Origin: an uncultured Pseudomonadales bacterium | GTDB lineage: Bacteria > Pseudomonadota > Gammaproteobacteria > Pseudomonadales > Azotimanducaceae | DNA length: 64,000 bases | Direction: 5' to 3' | Assembly (NCBI GenBank): GCA_958296165.1 | Contig: OY282447.1 | Span: 1,922,001-1,986,000 of the forward strand | Shown here: positions 56,508-64,000 of the stretch, in pieces | How the letters are laid out: each line of letters starts with the position of its first letter | Numbering within the stretch: the first letter of the stretch is position 1 | Program-made: the position numbers and the translations under genes | Notes under the pieces: model-generated | What the model was told of the DNA's origin: nothing | Seen by the model: the letters and a program-made list of their open reading frames with translations, nothing else | Database searches by the model: none

Positions 56508-57818
56508 ATGAAGCGCATCTGGCTGGAAAACTACCGCTGCTTCCGCGAACGACAAGATGTGCGGCTGGCACCCTTGACCTTGCTTGTGGGCGACAACAGC
56601 ACCGGCAAGACATCCTTCCTCGCCATGATTAGGGCTCTGTGGGACGTCGCCTACCGAGACGCGGTGCCGAACTTCAAAGAGGAACCCTATGACCTCGGCA
56701 GCTTCGACGAGATCGCGCACTTTCGCGGCGGAAGAGGCGGCCGGGCCACGTCCTTTCAGGCAGGATTCGAGATCGTGCCGCCGCGTTCGCGTCGAACCGA
56801 CAAGCACGGGGCTAGAGATGAGAACCGGGCACGCCACTGGCGCGTGTCGTTCTCGAGGCGGGGCACTGCGCCGCTACCTGAGAGGCGTGTGTCCAACAAG
56901 AAAGGAGACTTGTGGGTAGAGCACTATCAGTCCACTGTTCGATGTGGCACATCAAGACGTGAATGGACGTTTGACGCCCCGGCCGAGCTAGCCGAGGGCG
57001 ATCAGCTACCGCCTTTGTTATTGCTCACAGCTCTGTTCGGACATCCACAAGAAGTGGCTGAACAAGACCAGCGGGCCATCGCGCAACTCGTTGATTCGGC
57101 CGCAATGCCTCACCGTCGTCGACCACTCTATGCAGGCGCTCCCGTCCGTTCCAAACCTCATCGCACCTACGACCCTGCCCGCGTCAGCCGCGATCCCGAG
57201 GGCGATTACATCCCTATGTTCCTTGCCAACCAGTACTTCGAGGGCAAGAAGGAATGGGATCGGTTGCGACTAGCGCTCGAGCGCTTCGGAAGAGATGCAG
57301 GGCTGTTCGACGAAATCACGGTCAAGCCACTCGGCAAACAGAGTGGCCCGTTTCAATTGCAGATCAGACGCTTTGACGGACGGTTGAAGGGGCCGCAGCA
57401 CAACGTCATCGACGTCGGCTACGGCGTTAGCCAGGTGCTCCCTGTCGTCACCGAATTGCTGCGCCAAGACGCACCGGAAATGTTCCTGCAGCAGCCCGAA
57501 GTACACCTGCATCCCAGCGCCCAAGCGGCGCTAGGCAGCTTGTTCTGCCGGATAGCCGCGTGGGAAAGGCAGCTAGTCATCGAAACGCACAGCGACCACT
57601 TGCTTGATCGAGTGCGCATGGATGTGCGCGATGGTGCCGGATCATTGAAGCCGAAGGACGTTTCCATCCTCTACTTCGAGCGCCAGCACCTTGACGTTCG
57701 CATTCACTCGCTGGGCATCGACGACGAAGGAAACGTCATCGATGCACCGGAAGGGTACAGGCAGTTCTTCATGGAAGAGGTGACGAGATCGCTTTGGAAA
57801 CGGGGGATCGAGGGTTAA
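56508..57818 (+). CDS. SMC/ABC-like AAA ATPase of a two-gene module
   Basis: The start MKRIWLENYRCFRERQDVRL gives 436 residues. Walker A is LLVGDNSTGKTS (about 27-36). The late Walker B region LQQPEVHLHPSAQA and H-loop VIETHSDHLL (about 328-366) place it in the AAA_15/AAA_21 group shared with RecF, SMC and many anti-phage ATPases. No TOPRIM domain is visible. The PIN-domain gene follows after three bases. The pair sits opposite to, and within, the gsp operon. Function unknown. A defence or stress-response role is inference. Confidence 0.87.
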   Translation: MKRIWLENYRCFRERQDVRLAPLTLLVGDNSTGKTSFLAMIRALWDVAYRDAVPNFKEEPYDLGSFDEIAHFRGGRGGRATSFQAGFEIVPPRSRRTDKHGARDENRARHWRVSFSRRGTAPLPERRVSNKKGDLWVEHYQSTVRCGTSRREWTFDAPAELAEGDQLPPLLLLTALFGHPQEVAEQDQRAIAQLVDSAAMPHRRRPLYAGAPVRSKPHRTYDPARVSRDPEGDYIPMFLANQYFEGKKEWDRLRLALERFGRDAGLFDEITVKPLGKQSGPFQLQIRRFDGRLKGPQHNVIDVGYGVSQVLPVVTELLRQDAPEMFLQQPEVHLHPSAQAALGSLFCRIAAWERQLVIETHSDHLLDRVRMDVRDGAGSLKPKDVSILYFERQHLDVRIHSLGIDDEGNVIDAPEGYRQFFMEEVTRSLWKRGIEG

Positions 57819-57821
57819 AGC

Positions 57822-58616
57822 ATGTGCGCGATTGTGGACGCCCAAGTAGCTCACGAGGTGTTTGGCGAACATCGCTTCCCCGCAGGGCGCGAGTTCTACC
57901 GATGGTTGCACAAGGGGCGTGGACGCTTGGTGACGGGAGGCGAGCTCTTGAAGGAACTTGAAACGGGCTCGCCGGATTTCAGGCAGTGGGCAAGGGAGGC
58001 CGGACTCGCCGGCCTAATGACTGTGGTGAACGAGGAGAAGGTGAAGGAACGAGCCACCGAGATTGAACGCGACGCCAAGCATGCATCCAATGATCCCCAC
58101 GTTCTTGCGCTGGCGCAGATCAGCGGTGCGCGCCTGCTGTTCACGAACGACGAACTGCTTCAGCACGACTTTCGCAGCACGTCGCTCATCAACGGTCAGT
58201 GCGCACAAGCGGTTGTTGAGCGACAGGCGCTTGTGCCGCCCGCAACGTCGTCGACGCCGGCCTTGAGCGCCACGCGGCTATTGCCGCCCTCCCGTGCGCG
58301 TCGGCGCGCGCATGTCCTGCCAGCCGACCTGGCGCATGTGCCAGGTGCCTATCGCGCGGCCCTCTTGGCGCAATTCGAACTCGATCTCGTAGAGGCCGAT
58401 GTTGAAAGGGCCGGGCACGCCGAAGGCAGTTTGACTCTGCCGTATCGGCTCCACAAGAACGGCCGTCCAGGCCACCTCGAAGCCGTCTACGTCGAACCCG
58501 CCTTCGTCCTGCTGCCAAGGATTCACCGTCGCCAGCCGGTGCATGGCTTCGCGCACGGCTGGCGCTTGCCGCGACACGTCCTGCGCGCGAGTCAAGGTGA
58601 TGAGGTTGGTGCTTAG
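57822..58616 (+). CDS. PIN-like nuclease, truncated, with read-through tail
   Basis: The first 125 residues (MCAIVDAQVAHEVFGEH, GGELLKELETGSPDFRQWA, NDPHVLALAQISGARLLFTND) match a PIN domain with acidic residues D6, E45, D91 and D110. From about base 58193 the frame runs antisense into the end of gspI, and residues 126-264 are not family-like. The native C-terminal segment appears lost. The protein may still be active because the catalytic quartet is intact. It is coupled to the AAA ATPase with a three-base gap. Confidence 0.72.
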   Translation: MCAIVDAQVAHEVFGEHRFPAGREFYRWLHKGRGRLVTGGELLKELETGSPDFRQWAREAGLAGLMTVVNEEKVKERATEIERDAKHASNDPHVLALAQISGARLLFTNDELLQHDFRSTSLINGQCAQAVVERQALVPPATSSTPALSATRLLPPSRARRRAHVLPADLAHVPGAYRAALLAQFELDLVEADVERAGHAEGSLTLPYRLHKNGRPGHLEAVYVEPAFVLLPRIHRRQPVHGFAHGWRLPRHVLRASQGDEVGA

Positions 58617-58724
58617 CAGGCCGTACAGGGCCATGCCAGCGGCGGCAAAGATCACCAACGCTACGACCGTCTCCAACAACGTGAAGCCAAGTGCTGACTG
58701 GCCCGTTCTACGCATCGCCCGCAT
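58278..58724 (-). CDS. gspI: Type II secretion minor pseudopilin I
   Basis: From the ATG at 58722-58724 (MRAMRRTGQSALGFTLLETV) the product is 148 residues. The prepilin motif is GFTLLETVVALVIFAAAGMA, and the globular part contains FELRQEGRAIGTWHMRQVGW. It lies next to gspH (16-base overlap) and before the AAA-PIN insertion. The read-through tail of the PIN gene covers it antisense. Confidence 0.87.
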   Translation of the reverse strand: MRAMRRTGQSALGFTLLETVVALVIFAAAGMALYGLLSTNLITLTRAQDVSRQAPAVREAMHRLATVNPWQQDEGGFDVDGFEVAWTAVLVEPIRQSQTAFGVPGPFNIGLYEIEFELRQEGRAIGTWHMRQVGWQDMRAPTRTGGRQ

Positions 58725-59169
58725 CGTCGTCGACCCGACAGAGGGGCGCTTCGAGCGAGACCGTGACAGCCGCCGCATCGCCGTGCGTCAAGGTCACCTC
58801 CGCGCCTAGGCAAACGCCGTTGGGGCGCACCAGCAGCGGCGTGTCGAGGCGCACCCGCCAGCCCTCGGGGATGTCAAGAGGATAAGGCTCGTAATCGACG
58901 TAGGCGGCCATCTCCTCCGCCGGCCGCTCGTCGGTGCCGAACACGACGTAAGCGCGCCGCCGCAGCATCGCGTCGTGGCCTAGGGAGGCGAGTTGGTCGA
59001 GAATGTGGTCGCGCTCCCTTGATCGCGCCAAGTTGTCGTAGATGCGGTCGAGATTGGGCAGCGCCAGCGCGGCCAGCAAGCCGACGAGCGCCAACACGAC
59101 GAGCAGTTCCAGCAGCGTGAAGCCGAAGGCGGGCTTGTGCCACGGACCCGCGCCCGGGCGTGGCGACAT
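58708..59169 (-). CDS. gspH: Type II secretion minor pseudopilin H
   Basis: The 153-residue product begins MSPRPGAGPWHKPAFG and has the prepilin motif AFGFTLLELLVVLALVGLLA. LGHDAMLRRRAYVVFG follows. It matches GspH in size. The start lies three bases from the gspG stop. Confidence 0.88.
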   Translation of the reverse strand: MSPRPGAGPWHKPAFGFTLLELLVVLALVGLLAALALPNLDRIYDNLARSRERDHILDQLASLGHDAMLRRRAYVVFGTDERPAEEMAAYVDYEPYPLDIPEGWRVRLDTPLLVRPNGVCLGAEVTLTHGDAAAVTVSLEAPLCRVDDDAGDA

Positions 59170-59171
59170 CG

Positions 59172-59645
59172 CTATTGATCGTCCGGCAATCGCCCTACGT
59201 CGGCGTCGCTGCCAGCGCCGCCGGGCGTGCCATCGGCCCCCATGGAAAAGAGAACGTACCCGCGCGGCGCACTTCGACGCAGCTCGTATTGGAAGGGGCT
59301 GCCCCAAGGGTCCAACGGCACGGCCTCGTCCAAGTAAGGGCCGCGCCAGTAGTCCGCGTACTCGGCGGGCGCCTTCACCAAAGCGTCCAGGCCCTGTTCG
59401 GTGGTTGGAAAGCGGCCGACATCCATGCGATACGTCAAAAGGGCCTGCTCTAGCTTCTTCGTTTGCAGCTCCGCGGTGGACACCTCGCCCCGCTCCAGAA
59501 AAGACAGCATTTGCGGGCCGACGAGGCCGGCGATCAAGCCGATGATGACCAGCACGACCATCAGTTCGAGCAGGCTCCACCCGCGCACTCTGGCTCCAGC
59601 ACGGTTGCGCACAGCCCGGCTGGGCCGATGTCGGATCGCTTTCAT
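59172..59645 (-). CDS. gspG: Type II secretion major pseudopilin G
   Basis: The 157-residue product starts MKAIRHRPSRAV. The prepilin motif is RGWSLLELMVVLVIIGLIAG, with Trp in place of the usual Phe after the Gly. FPTTEQGLDALVKAP, DPWGSPFQYEL and the calcium-site loop GADGTPGGAGSDADVG are diagnostic. It forms the pseudopilus. Confidence 0.94.
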   Translation of the reverse strand: MKAIRHRPSRAVRNRAGARVRGWSLLELMVVLVIIGLIAGLVGPQMLSFLERGEVSTAELQTKKLEQALLTYRMDVGRFPTTEQGLDALVKAPAEYADYWRGPYLDEAVPLDPWGSPFQYELRRSAPRGYVLFSMGADGTPGGAGSDADVGRLPDDQ

Positions 59646-59725
59646 CGCATCTTTCCCGCGGAGTTCCCCGTCGAGTTCATTGCTCCTTCTCTTGTCGGCC
59701 AGCGCCGGCGGCCGGTGCGCTAACG

Positions 59726-60937
59726 CTACGGGCCGCCCGGCGCCAAGCTGCCCAACTCGTTGACGCTCATGATCGCCAAGATCAACCCTACCATAATGGT
59801 GCCGAGAACGCCGCCGATCAACAGGATCGCGAGTGGTTCGACAAGCGCCAGCACGCGCTTCATGCGCCTGGCGCTGTTCTCCTGATAGAGAGTCGCCAAG
59901 GCCCGCATCATCTCGGCAAGCTGGCCGGACTGCTCCCCCACGCGCACCAAGCCGTAGCCAGTGGGCGTCAGGGCATTCTGCTTTTCGAGGGCATCGGAGA
60001 GCGCAACGCCGCTCTTTACGTCGGCAACCGCTTGACCGAGCACGGAACGGCGGCGCATAACGCGTACGCCACGCGCCGCCAGGGCCAAGGCGTCCATTAG
60101 ATCCACACGCGCCGTGAGCATCGCACCCATCACCGACGCCCATTTGGCGGTGTCGGTTTCCGCATACCAATCGCCAACTATCGGCAGCCTCGCAGCGCCG
60201 TTCACCAGCCGAGCGCGAACGCCGTCGTTGCGCCACGCCGTGCCGCCCGCCAGCGCCAGGGCAACGGCTATGCCCGCCGCCAGCCAGGCGTTGTCGTTGA
60301 ACCAAACGCCGCTAGCCAGCACTGCCCAAGCTAGCAACGGCAGATCATTGGCTTCGTTGAGCAAGTCCTTGAACTTCGGCACGACGACGACGAACACCAG
60401 CATGACTGCAACGATGCCCGACACCACCAGAACGGCCGGATAGGCGAGGGCGCTGCGCGTGTCGGCGGCAACACGTTCGTCGTATTCCATCTGCTCCACC
60501 GCCTCGCGCAGCGATTGCGGCAAACGGCCGCTGAGTTCGCCAGCCTCGACGAGCTGGTGGACGTAGTCCGGCAGCGGCAGATCGCTGGCTCGCATCGCGT
60601 TCTGGAAGCTGTCGCCCCGCATGAGGTCGCGGCCGATGCCGTCGAAGGCGGCGATCAGCGCGGGATGGTGGCCGCTGCGACTCTGCGCGCGCACCGCGTC
60701 CGCCAACGACACGCCGGCCCCCAAGAGCGTCGCCAGTTCGCGGAAGGCAACGATGATTTCGCGGCTCCGCAAGCGGCGCTGAAACGTCGGCAAGGCGGGC
60801 TGGCGATGTTCGCGGACGCCCACGACGGTCAAGCCGTCCCGGCTCAAGCGCCGCACGATGTCGGCGGGCGACTCGGCTTCCTGGCTGCCGTTCAGCGTCT
60901 GGCCGTCGCCGTCGATGGCTTCGTAGTCGTATTCCAT
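59726..60937 (-). CDS. gspF: Type II secretion inner-membrane protein F
   Basis: The 403-residue product has MEYDYEAIDGDGQTLNG, two T2SF repeats (FRELATLLGAGVSLADAVRA and WASVMGAMLTARVDLMDALA) and membrane helices near residues 170-190, 215-235 and 370-395. It forms the core platform with GspL and GspM. The ATG is seven bases after the gspE stop. Confidence 0.94.
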   Translation of the reverse strand: MEYDYEAIDGDGQTLNGSQEAESPADIVRRLSRDGLTVVGVREHRQPALPTFQRRLRSREIIVAFRELATLLGAGVSLADAVRAQSRSGHHPALIAAFDGIGRDLMRGDSFQNAMRASDLPLPDYVHQLVEAGELSGRLPQSLREAVEQMEYDERVAADTRSALAYPAVLVVSGIVAVMLVFVVVVPKFKDLLNEANDLPLLAWAVLASGVWFNDNAWLAAGIAVALALAGGTAWRNDGVRARLVNGAARLPIVGDWYAETDTAKWASVMGAMLTARVDLMDALALAARGVRVMRRRSVLGQAVADVKSGVALSDALEKQNALTPTGYGLVRVGEQSGQLAEMMRALATLYQENSARRMKRVLALVEPLAILLIGGVLGTIMVGLILAIMSVNELGSLAPGGP

Positions 60938-60944
60938 CGTCCGT

Positions 60945-62630
60945 CTACGCCGTATCGGGCCCTTCCAAGCCGGTGAGCGTTAGGCGCATCACTTCCTCCA
61001 CCGTCGTGTGACCCTTGGACGCTTTCACCAGGCCGTCTTGCAGGAGTGTGCGGTAGCCCTGTTCGCGGTGTGCGAAGCGCTTGAGGTCGTTGAGGTGGGC
61101 GCCGGAGACCACCATGTCTTGCAGCTCGTTGGACATCGGCACAAGCTCGTAGATGCCCATGCGGCCGCGGAAGCCGGTGTGCTGACAGGCGTCGCAGCCC
61201 TCGGTGGTGATCCACTGATCGCCAAGCAGATGCATGGGCGTTGCGGCAAGCAAATCCATCGCCAGCACCGACGGCGTGGTGGGCTTGGCGCAGCGCGAGC
61301 AGGCTCGGCGCACTAGCCGCTGCGCCTGCACCCCGCGCGTTGGGGCGGCGGCCAGGTACGGCTTCACGCCCATGTCGACCAAGCGGGTGAAGCTCGAGAC
61401 GGCGTCGTTGGTGTGGACGGTGGACATCACCAGGTGCCCTGTGAGGGCGGCGCGGATTGCGATGTCGGCGGTTTCGAGGTCGCGTATCTCGCCAATCATG
61501 ATGACGTCCGGGTCGTGCCGGAGGATGTGCCGCAATGCGCGAGCGAAGGTGTAGCCGATGTCCGCGTGAACCTGTATCTGCGTAACGCTCGGCATCTGGT
61601 ACTCCACCGGGTCTTCCACGGTGATGATCTTCTTGATGCCGTCGTCCGTCTCCTCCAAGGCGCCTGCCAAGGTCGTGGACTTGCCGGAGCCGGTGGGGCC
61701 CGTCACCAGCACGATGCCGTTGCTGGCCGCCAGCCAGCGCCGGAAGAGCGCCAGGTGATCCGCTTCCATGCCCAATTTTTCCAAGGCAAAGTCGCCTCGT
61801 TCCTGCGCGAGCAGGCGCAGAACGATCGATTCGCCGAAGGCGCACGGCACCGTAGACACGCGGATGTCCATGTCCTTGCCGGCGATGCGCCTCGAAATGC
61901 GCCCGTCCTGCGGCAAACGGCGCTCGGCGATGTCGAGGCCGGAGATCAGCTTGATGCGCGACGCCACTGCCGGGAAGCGATCCAGGGGTTGCGTCAAACG
62001 GGTGTGCAGGACGCCGTCGATGCGCATCCGCACTGCGAAGTTCTCCTCGGCCGGTTCGACGTGAATGTCGGAGGCGTCCAAATCCACCGCTTGCGCGAGC
62101 AGGTTGTTCACCAGTTCGATGATGGGCGCCTCCTCGGCCATCTCGCGCAGCAGCATGGCGTTGTCGCCGGAGAAGAGATCCTCGATGGCGCGCTCCTTGC
62201 GCGCGAAGTCCAGCAGGCGGTCGATCTGATGGTTGGCGGCCAGGTAGAACGTCATCGGCTCGCCTGGATGGAAATAGCCTAGGGCTTCGAGCAGAGCGCG
62301 GTCTTCAACGTCGCGGGCCAGGCAGGAAAGTTGGCCGTCGCGGCGCCACAGCAGCACCGCGTTGTCCAGAAACCAATCCAGCTTCATGCGCGACTCTGCC
62401 ATGAATCGGTATACCGCGATGTCTTCCGGCAGCTCGCCGTCGGTGCGCAGGTAGGTCACGCCCAGGCGCTCCGACTGGGTGGCCAGCACCACGTCCTCGG
62501 AGACGGCGCCGTTGGCCACCAACAGTGCGCCCAGTCGGCCGCCGACCGTGCTCTGAATCTGCTGCGCCTTGTCGAGGTCTGCCGCCGTGACGGCGCCGCG
62601 CTCGACGAGCATCTCGCCCAACGATCTCAT
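60945..62630 (-). CDS. gspE: Type II secretion ATPase E
   Basis: The 561-residue ATPase has Walker A LVTGPTGSGKSTTLAGALEE (about 310-318), ILRHDPDVIMIGEIRDLETA, VMSTVHTNDAVSSFTRLVDM, and the four Cys of the zinc motif (RRACSRCAK, GCDACQHTGF). It powers pseudopilus assembly. It is the first gene of the minus-strand gsp operon, with no gspC or gspD in the window. Confidence 0.96.
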   Translation of the reverse strand: MRSLGEMLVERGAVTAADLDKAQQIQSTVGGRLGALLVANGAVSEDVVLATQSERLGVTYLRTDGELPEDIAVYRFMAESRMKLDWFLDNAVLLWRRDGQLSCLARDVEDRALLEALGYFHPGEPMTFYLAANHQIDRLLDFARKERAIEDLFSGDNAMLLREMAEEAPIIELVNNLLAQAVDLDASDIHVEPAEENFAVRMRIDGVLHTRLTQPLDRFPAVASRIKLISGLDIAERRLPQDGRISRRIAGKDMDIRVSTVPCAFGESIVLRLLAQERGDFALEKLGMEADHLALFRRWLAASNGIVLVTGPTGSGKSTTLAGALEETDDGIKKIITVEDPVEYQMPSVTQIQVHADIGYTFARALRHILRHDPDVIMIGEIRDLETADIAIRAALTGHLVMSTVHTNDAVSSFTRLVDMGVKPYLAAAPTRGVQAQRLVRRACSRCAKPTTPSVLAMDLLAATPMHLLGDQWITTEGCDACQHTGFRGRMGIYELVPMSNELQDMVVSGAHLNDLKRFAHREQGYRTLLQDGLVKASKGHTTVEEVMRLTLTGLEGPDTA

Positions 62631-62707
62631 AGGCGCGGATCATACTCGCATGAGCAGCGCGGTTAGCGCGGTTGTTGTGGCAGAATCGCTCCGCTCTTGG
62701 GTACGGG

Positions 62708-63862
62708 GTGGCCGTATTGCCGCTGCAAAGCAAGCTCCCAGACGTCGGCACAACGATCTTTACGATCATGTCCAAGCTCGCAGCCGACGAGGGCGCGATC
62801 AACCTGTCGCAAGGCTACCCCGATTTCGACGGACCACGCCCATTGCTCGACCGCGTAAGCCATTACTTGGCAAACGGCTACAACCAGTATCCGCCCATGG
62901 CCGGGATCGAACCGCTGCGCGAGGCCATCGCTCGCAAAGTGGAGAGCTTGTACGGCCTCGCGCCCGACCCGGACACCGAGGTGACGATTACGTCCGGCGC
63001 GACGGAAGCGCTGTTCTGCGCCATCAACGCGGTGATTGGCAGCGGCGACGAAGCGCTGCTCTTCGACCCGTGCTACGACTCCTACGAACCGGCCGTCACC
63101 CTCGCCGGCGGTTCTTGCCGGCACATCCCCACACTGGCGCCGGATTTCCGCGTGGACTGGGATCGGGTGCGCGACGCGATCCGCCCGAACACGCGTCTGA
63201 TCGTTCTCAACACGCCGCACAATCCTACCGGCACGGTGTGGGACGAATCGGACATCGATGCATTGCGCAGCGTCGTGGCGGATCGCGACATCTACTTGCT
63301 GGCCGACGAAGTGTATGAACACGTTGTCTTCGACGGCCGCCAACACGTTAGTCTGGCGCGGTATCCGGACCTGTTCGCGCGCAGCTTCGTCGTTTCGTCG
63401 TTCGGCAAGACCTACCATGTCACGGGCTGGAAAGTGGCGTATTGCGTCGCTCCCGCAGCGCTCACCGAGGAGTTCCGTCGCATCCACCAGTTCGTCACTT
63501 TCACCACCGCCACTCCCCTCCAATACGGCCTTGCGGACTTCCTTGCCGATTGCCCGCAGCACCATCTGAACCTGGCGGCGTTCTACCAGGCCAAGCGCGA
63601 CCTGTTCTGCGGCTATCTGCGCGAATCGCGGTTTCGCCTCGCGCCATCGGCCGGCACGTTCTTTCAACTGGTGGACTACGGCGCCATCAGCGACGAGCCG
63701 GACACCGCGCTGGCGCGGCGCTGGACAGTGCAACACAAGGTTGCTTCGATACCGGTATCGGTGTTCTACGAAGACGCCCCGGATCAACGCTATCTGCGCT
63801 TCTGCTTTGCCAAGGACGACGCCACGCTGGAACGGGCCGCGGCGGTGCTGTGTCGGCTCTGA
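62708..63862 (+). CDS. Class I PLP aminotransferase (methionine/kynurenine type)
   Basis: From the GTG at 62708 (VAVLPLQSKLPDVGTTIF) the product is 384 residues, close to YbdL. It has INLSQGYPDFDGP, NGYNQYPPMAGIEPLREAIA, VTITSGATEALF, LNTPHNPTGTVW and the PLP lysine in VVSSFGKTYHVTGWKVAY. It probably transfers the amino group of methionine or an aromatic amino acid. The exact substrate is open. It diverges from gspE. Confidence 0.91.
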   Translation: MAVLPLQSKLPDVGTTIFTIMSKLAADEGAINLSQGYPDFDGPRPLLDRVSHYLANGYNQYPPMAGIEPLREAIARKVESLYGLAPDPDTEVTITSGATEALFCAINAVIGSGDEALLFDPCYDSYEPAVTLAGGSCRHIPTLAPDFRVDWDRVRDAIRPNTRLIVLNTPHNPTGTVWDESDIDALRSVVADRDIYLLADEVYEHVVFDGRQHVSLARYPDLFARSFVVSSFGKTYHVTGWKVAYCVAPAALTEEFRRIHQFVTFTTATPLQYGLADFLADCPQHHLNLAAFYQAKRDLFCGYLRESRFRLAPSAGTFFQLVDYGAISDEPDTALARRWTVQHKVASIPVSVFYEDAPDQRYLRFCFAKDDATLERAAAVLCRL

Positions 63863-63891
63863 TGGCGGCAACGCCGGCGCTAGCGGCAACG

Positions 63892-64000
63892 ATGGCAATG
63901 AAGGGCACACTCACCGCGCTGGCGCTGGCCGTGCTGCTCGGCGGCTGCGGCGCATCCTCCGACGAATCGGAACATCCAGGCAGGGCGGTGTACCTGCGCT
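63892..64000 (+). CDS. Lipoprotein, N-terminal part (3' end outside window)
   Basis: The start MAMKGTLTALALAVLLGGCG is a lipoprotein signal peptide with lipobox LLGGC. The mature N-terminus ASSDESEHPGRAVYLR could lead into a cytochrome c-type CxxCH, but this is not visible. An upstream in-frame ATG at 63862 overlaps the aminotransferase stop as TGATG and may be the coupled start. Confidence 0.65.
   Translation, partial: MAMKGTLTALALAVLLGGCGASSDESEHPGRAVYLR

Noticed and set aside
58193-58616. C-terminal domain of the PIN protein
   Set aside because: The residues are the antisense of gspI and have no PIN-family character.

Overview
The window is a GC-rich, gene-dense bacterial chromosome segment of mostly ordinary single-copy genes. 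The RecBCD enzyme genes, the type II secretion (general secretory pathway) genes, yciB, panBC, pdxJ and hemA together suggest an uncultured gammaproteobacterium, although no rRNA is present to confirm this. Genes are packed tightly. Many starts overlap the preceding stop as ATGA or GTGA, and several convergent pairs share a four-base CTAG or CTAA at their stop codons.

Layout. 1-8.35 kb: the end of a lipid-transfer-type thiolase with a DUF35 partner, a luciferase-like flavin oxidoreductase, a membrane protein, a Bcp peroxiredoxin, cobalamin-dependent methionine synthase (metH) and an SCP2/alpha-beta hydrolase fusion. 8.4-12.8 kb: a metallophosphoesterase, a 600-base stretch holding only the tail of a dead Rpn-type nuclease gene, then panB, panC and pgi. 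12.9-20.4 kb: a eukaryotic-type ileS on the minus strand, then yciB-pdxJ-ppiase-csp-argS on the plus strand, with GTGA overlaps at yciB/pdxJ and csp/argS. 20.4-30.6 kb: a DinB-like protein, an HTH regulator, a membrane protein, hemA, a TauD-like dioxygenase, a membrane-anchored C13 (caspase-like) peptidase and a 1419-residue secreted PQQ-dehydrogenase/propeller protein. 30.6-34.3 kb: two acyl-CoA dehydrogenases, a 1-Cys peroxiredoxin and a YbhB-like protein.

A tRNA-Arg(CCU) at 34.3 kb marks the start of a small accessory islet to about 38.1 kb. It holds an AlbA_2/RecG-like ATP-binding protein, an IS5-type element with perfect ends but a dead transposase, and a broken AAA/DUF4143 ATPase with an inverted-repeat operator. 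Next, on the minus strand, comes dnaE-tilS-recC-recB-recD (51.7 to 38.2 kb), with accA absent from its usual place between dnaE and tilS. A frameshifted MFS transporter gene follows.

From 62.6 to 53.1 kb the minus strand carries a type II secretion operon gspE-F-G-H-I-J-K-L-M. It is interrupted between gspI and gspJ by a two-gene module on the opposite strand: an SMC/ABC-like AAA ATPase and a PIN-domain protein. This module is the best candidate for an undescribed, defence-like system here. The window ends with a PLP aminotransferase and the start of a lipoprotein gene.
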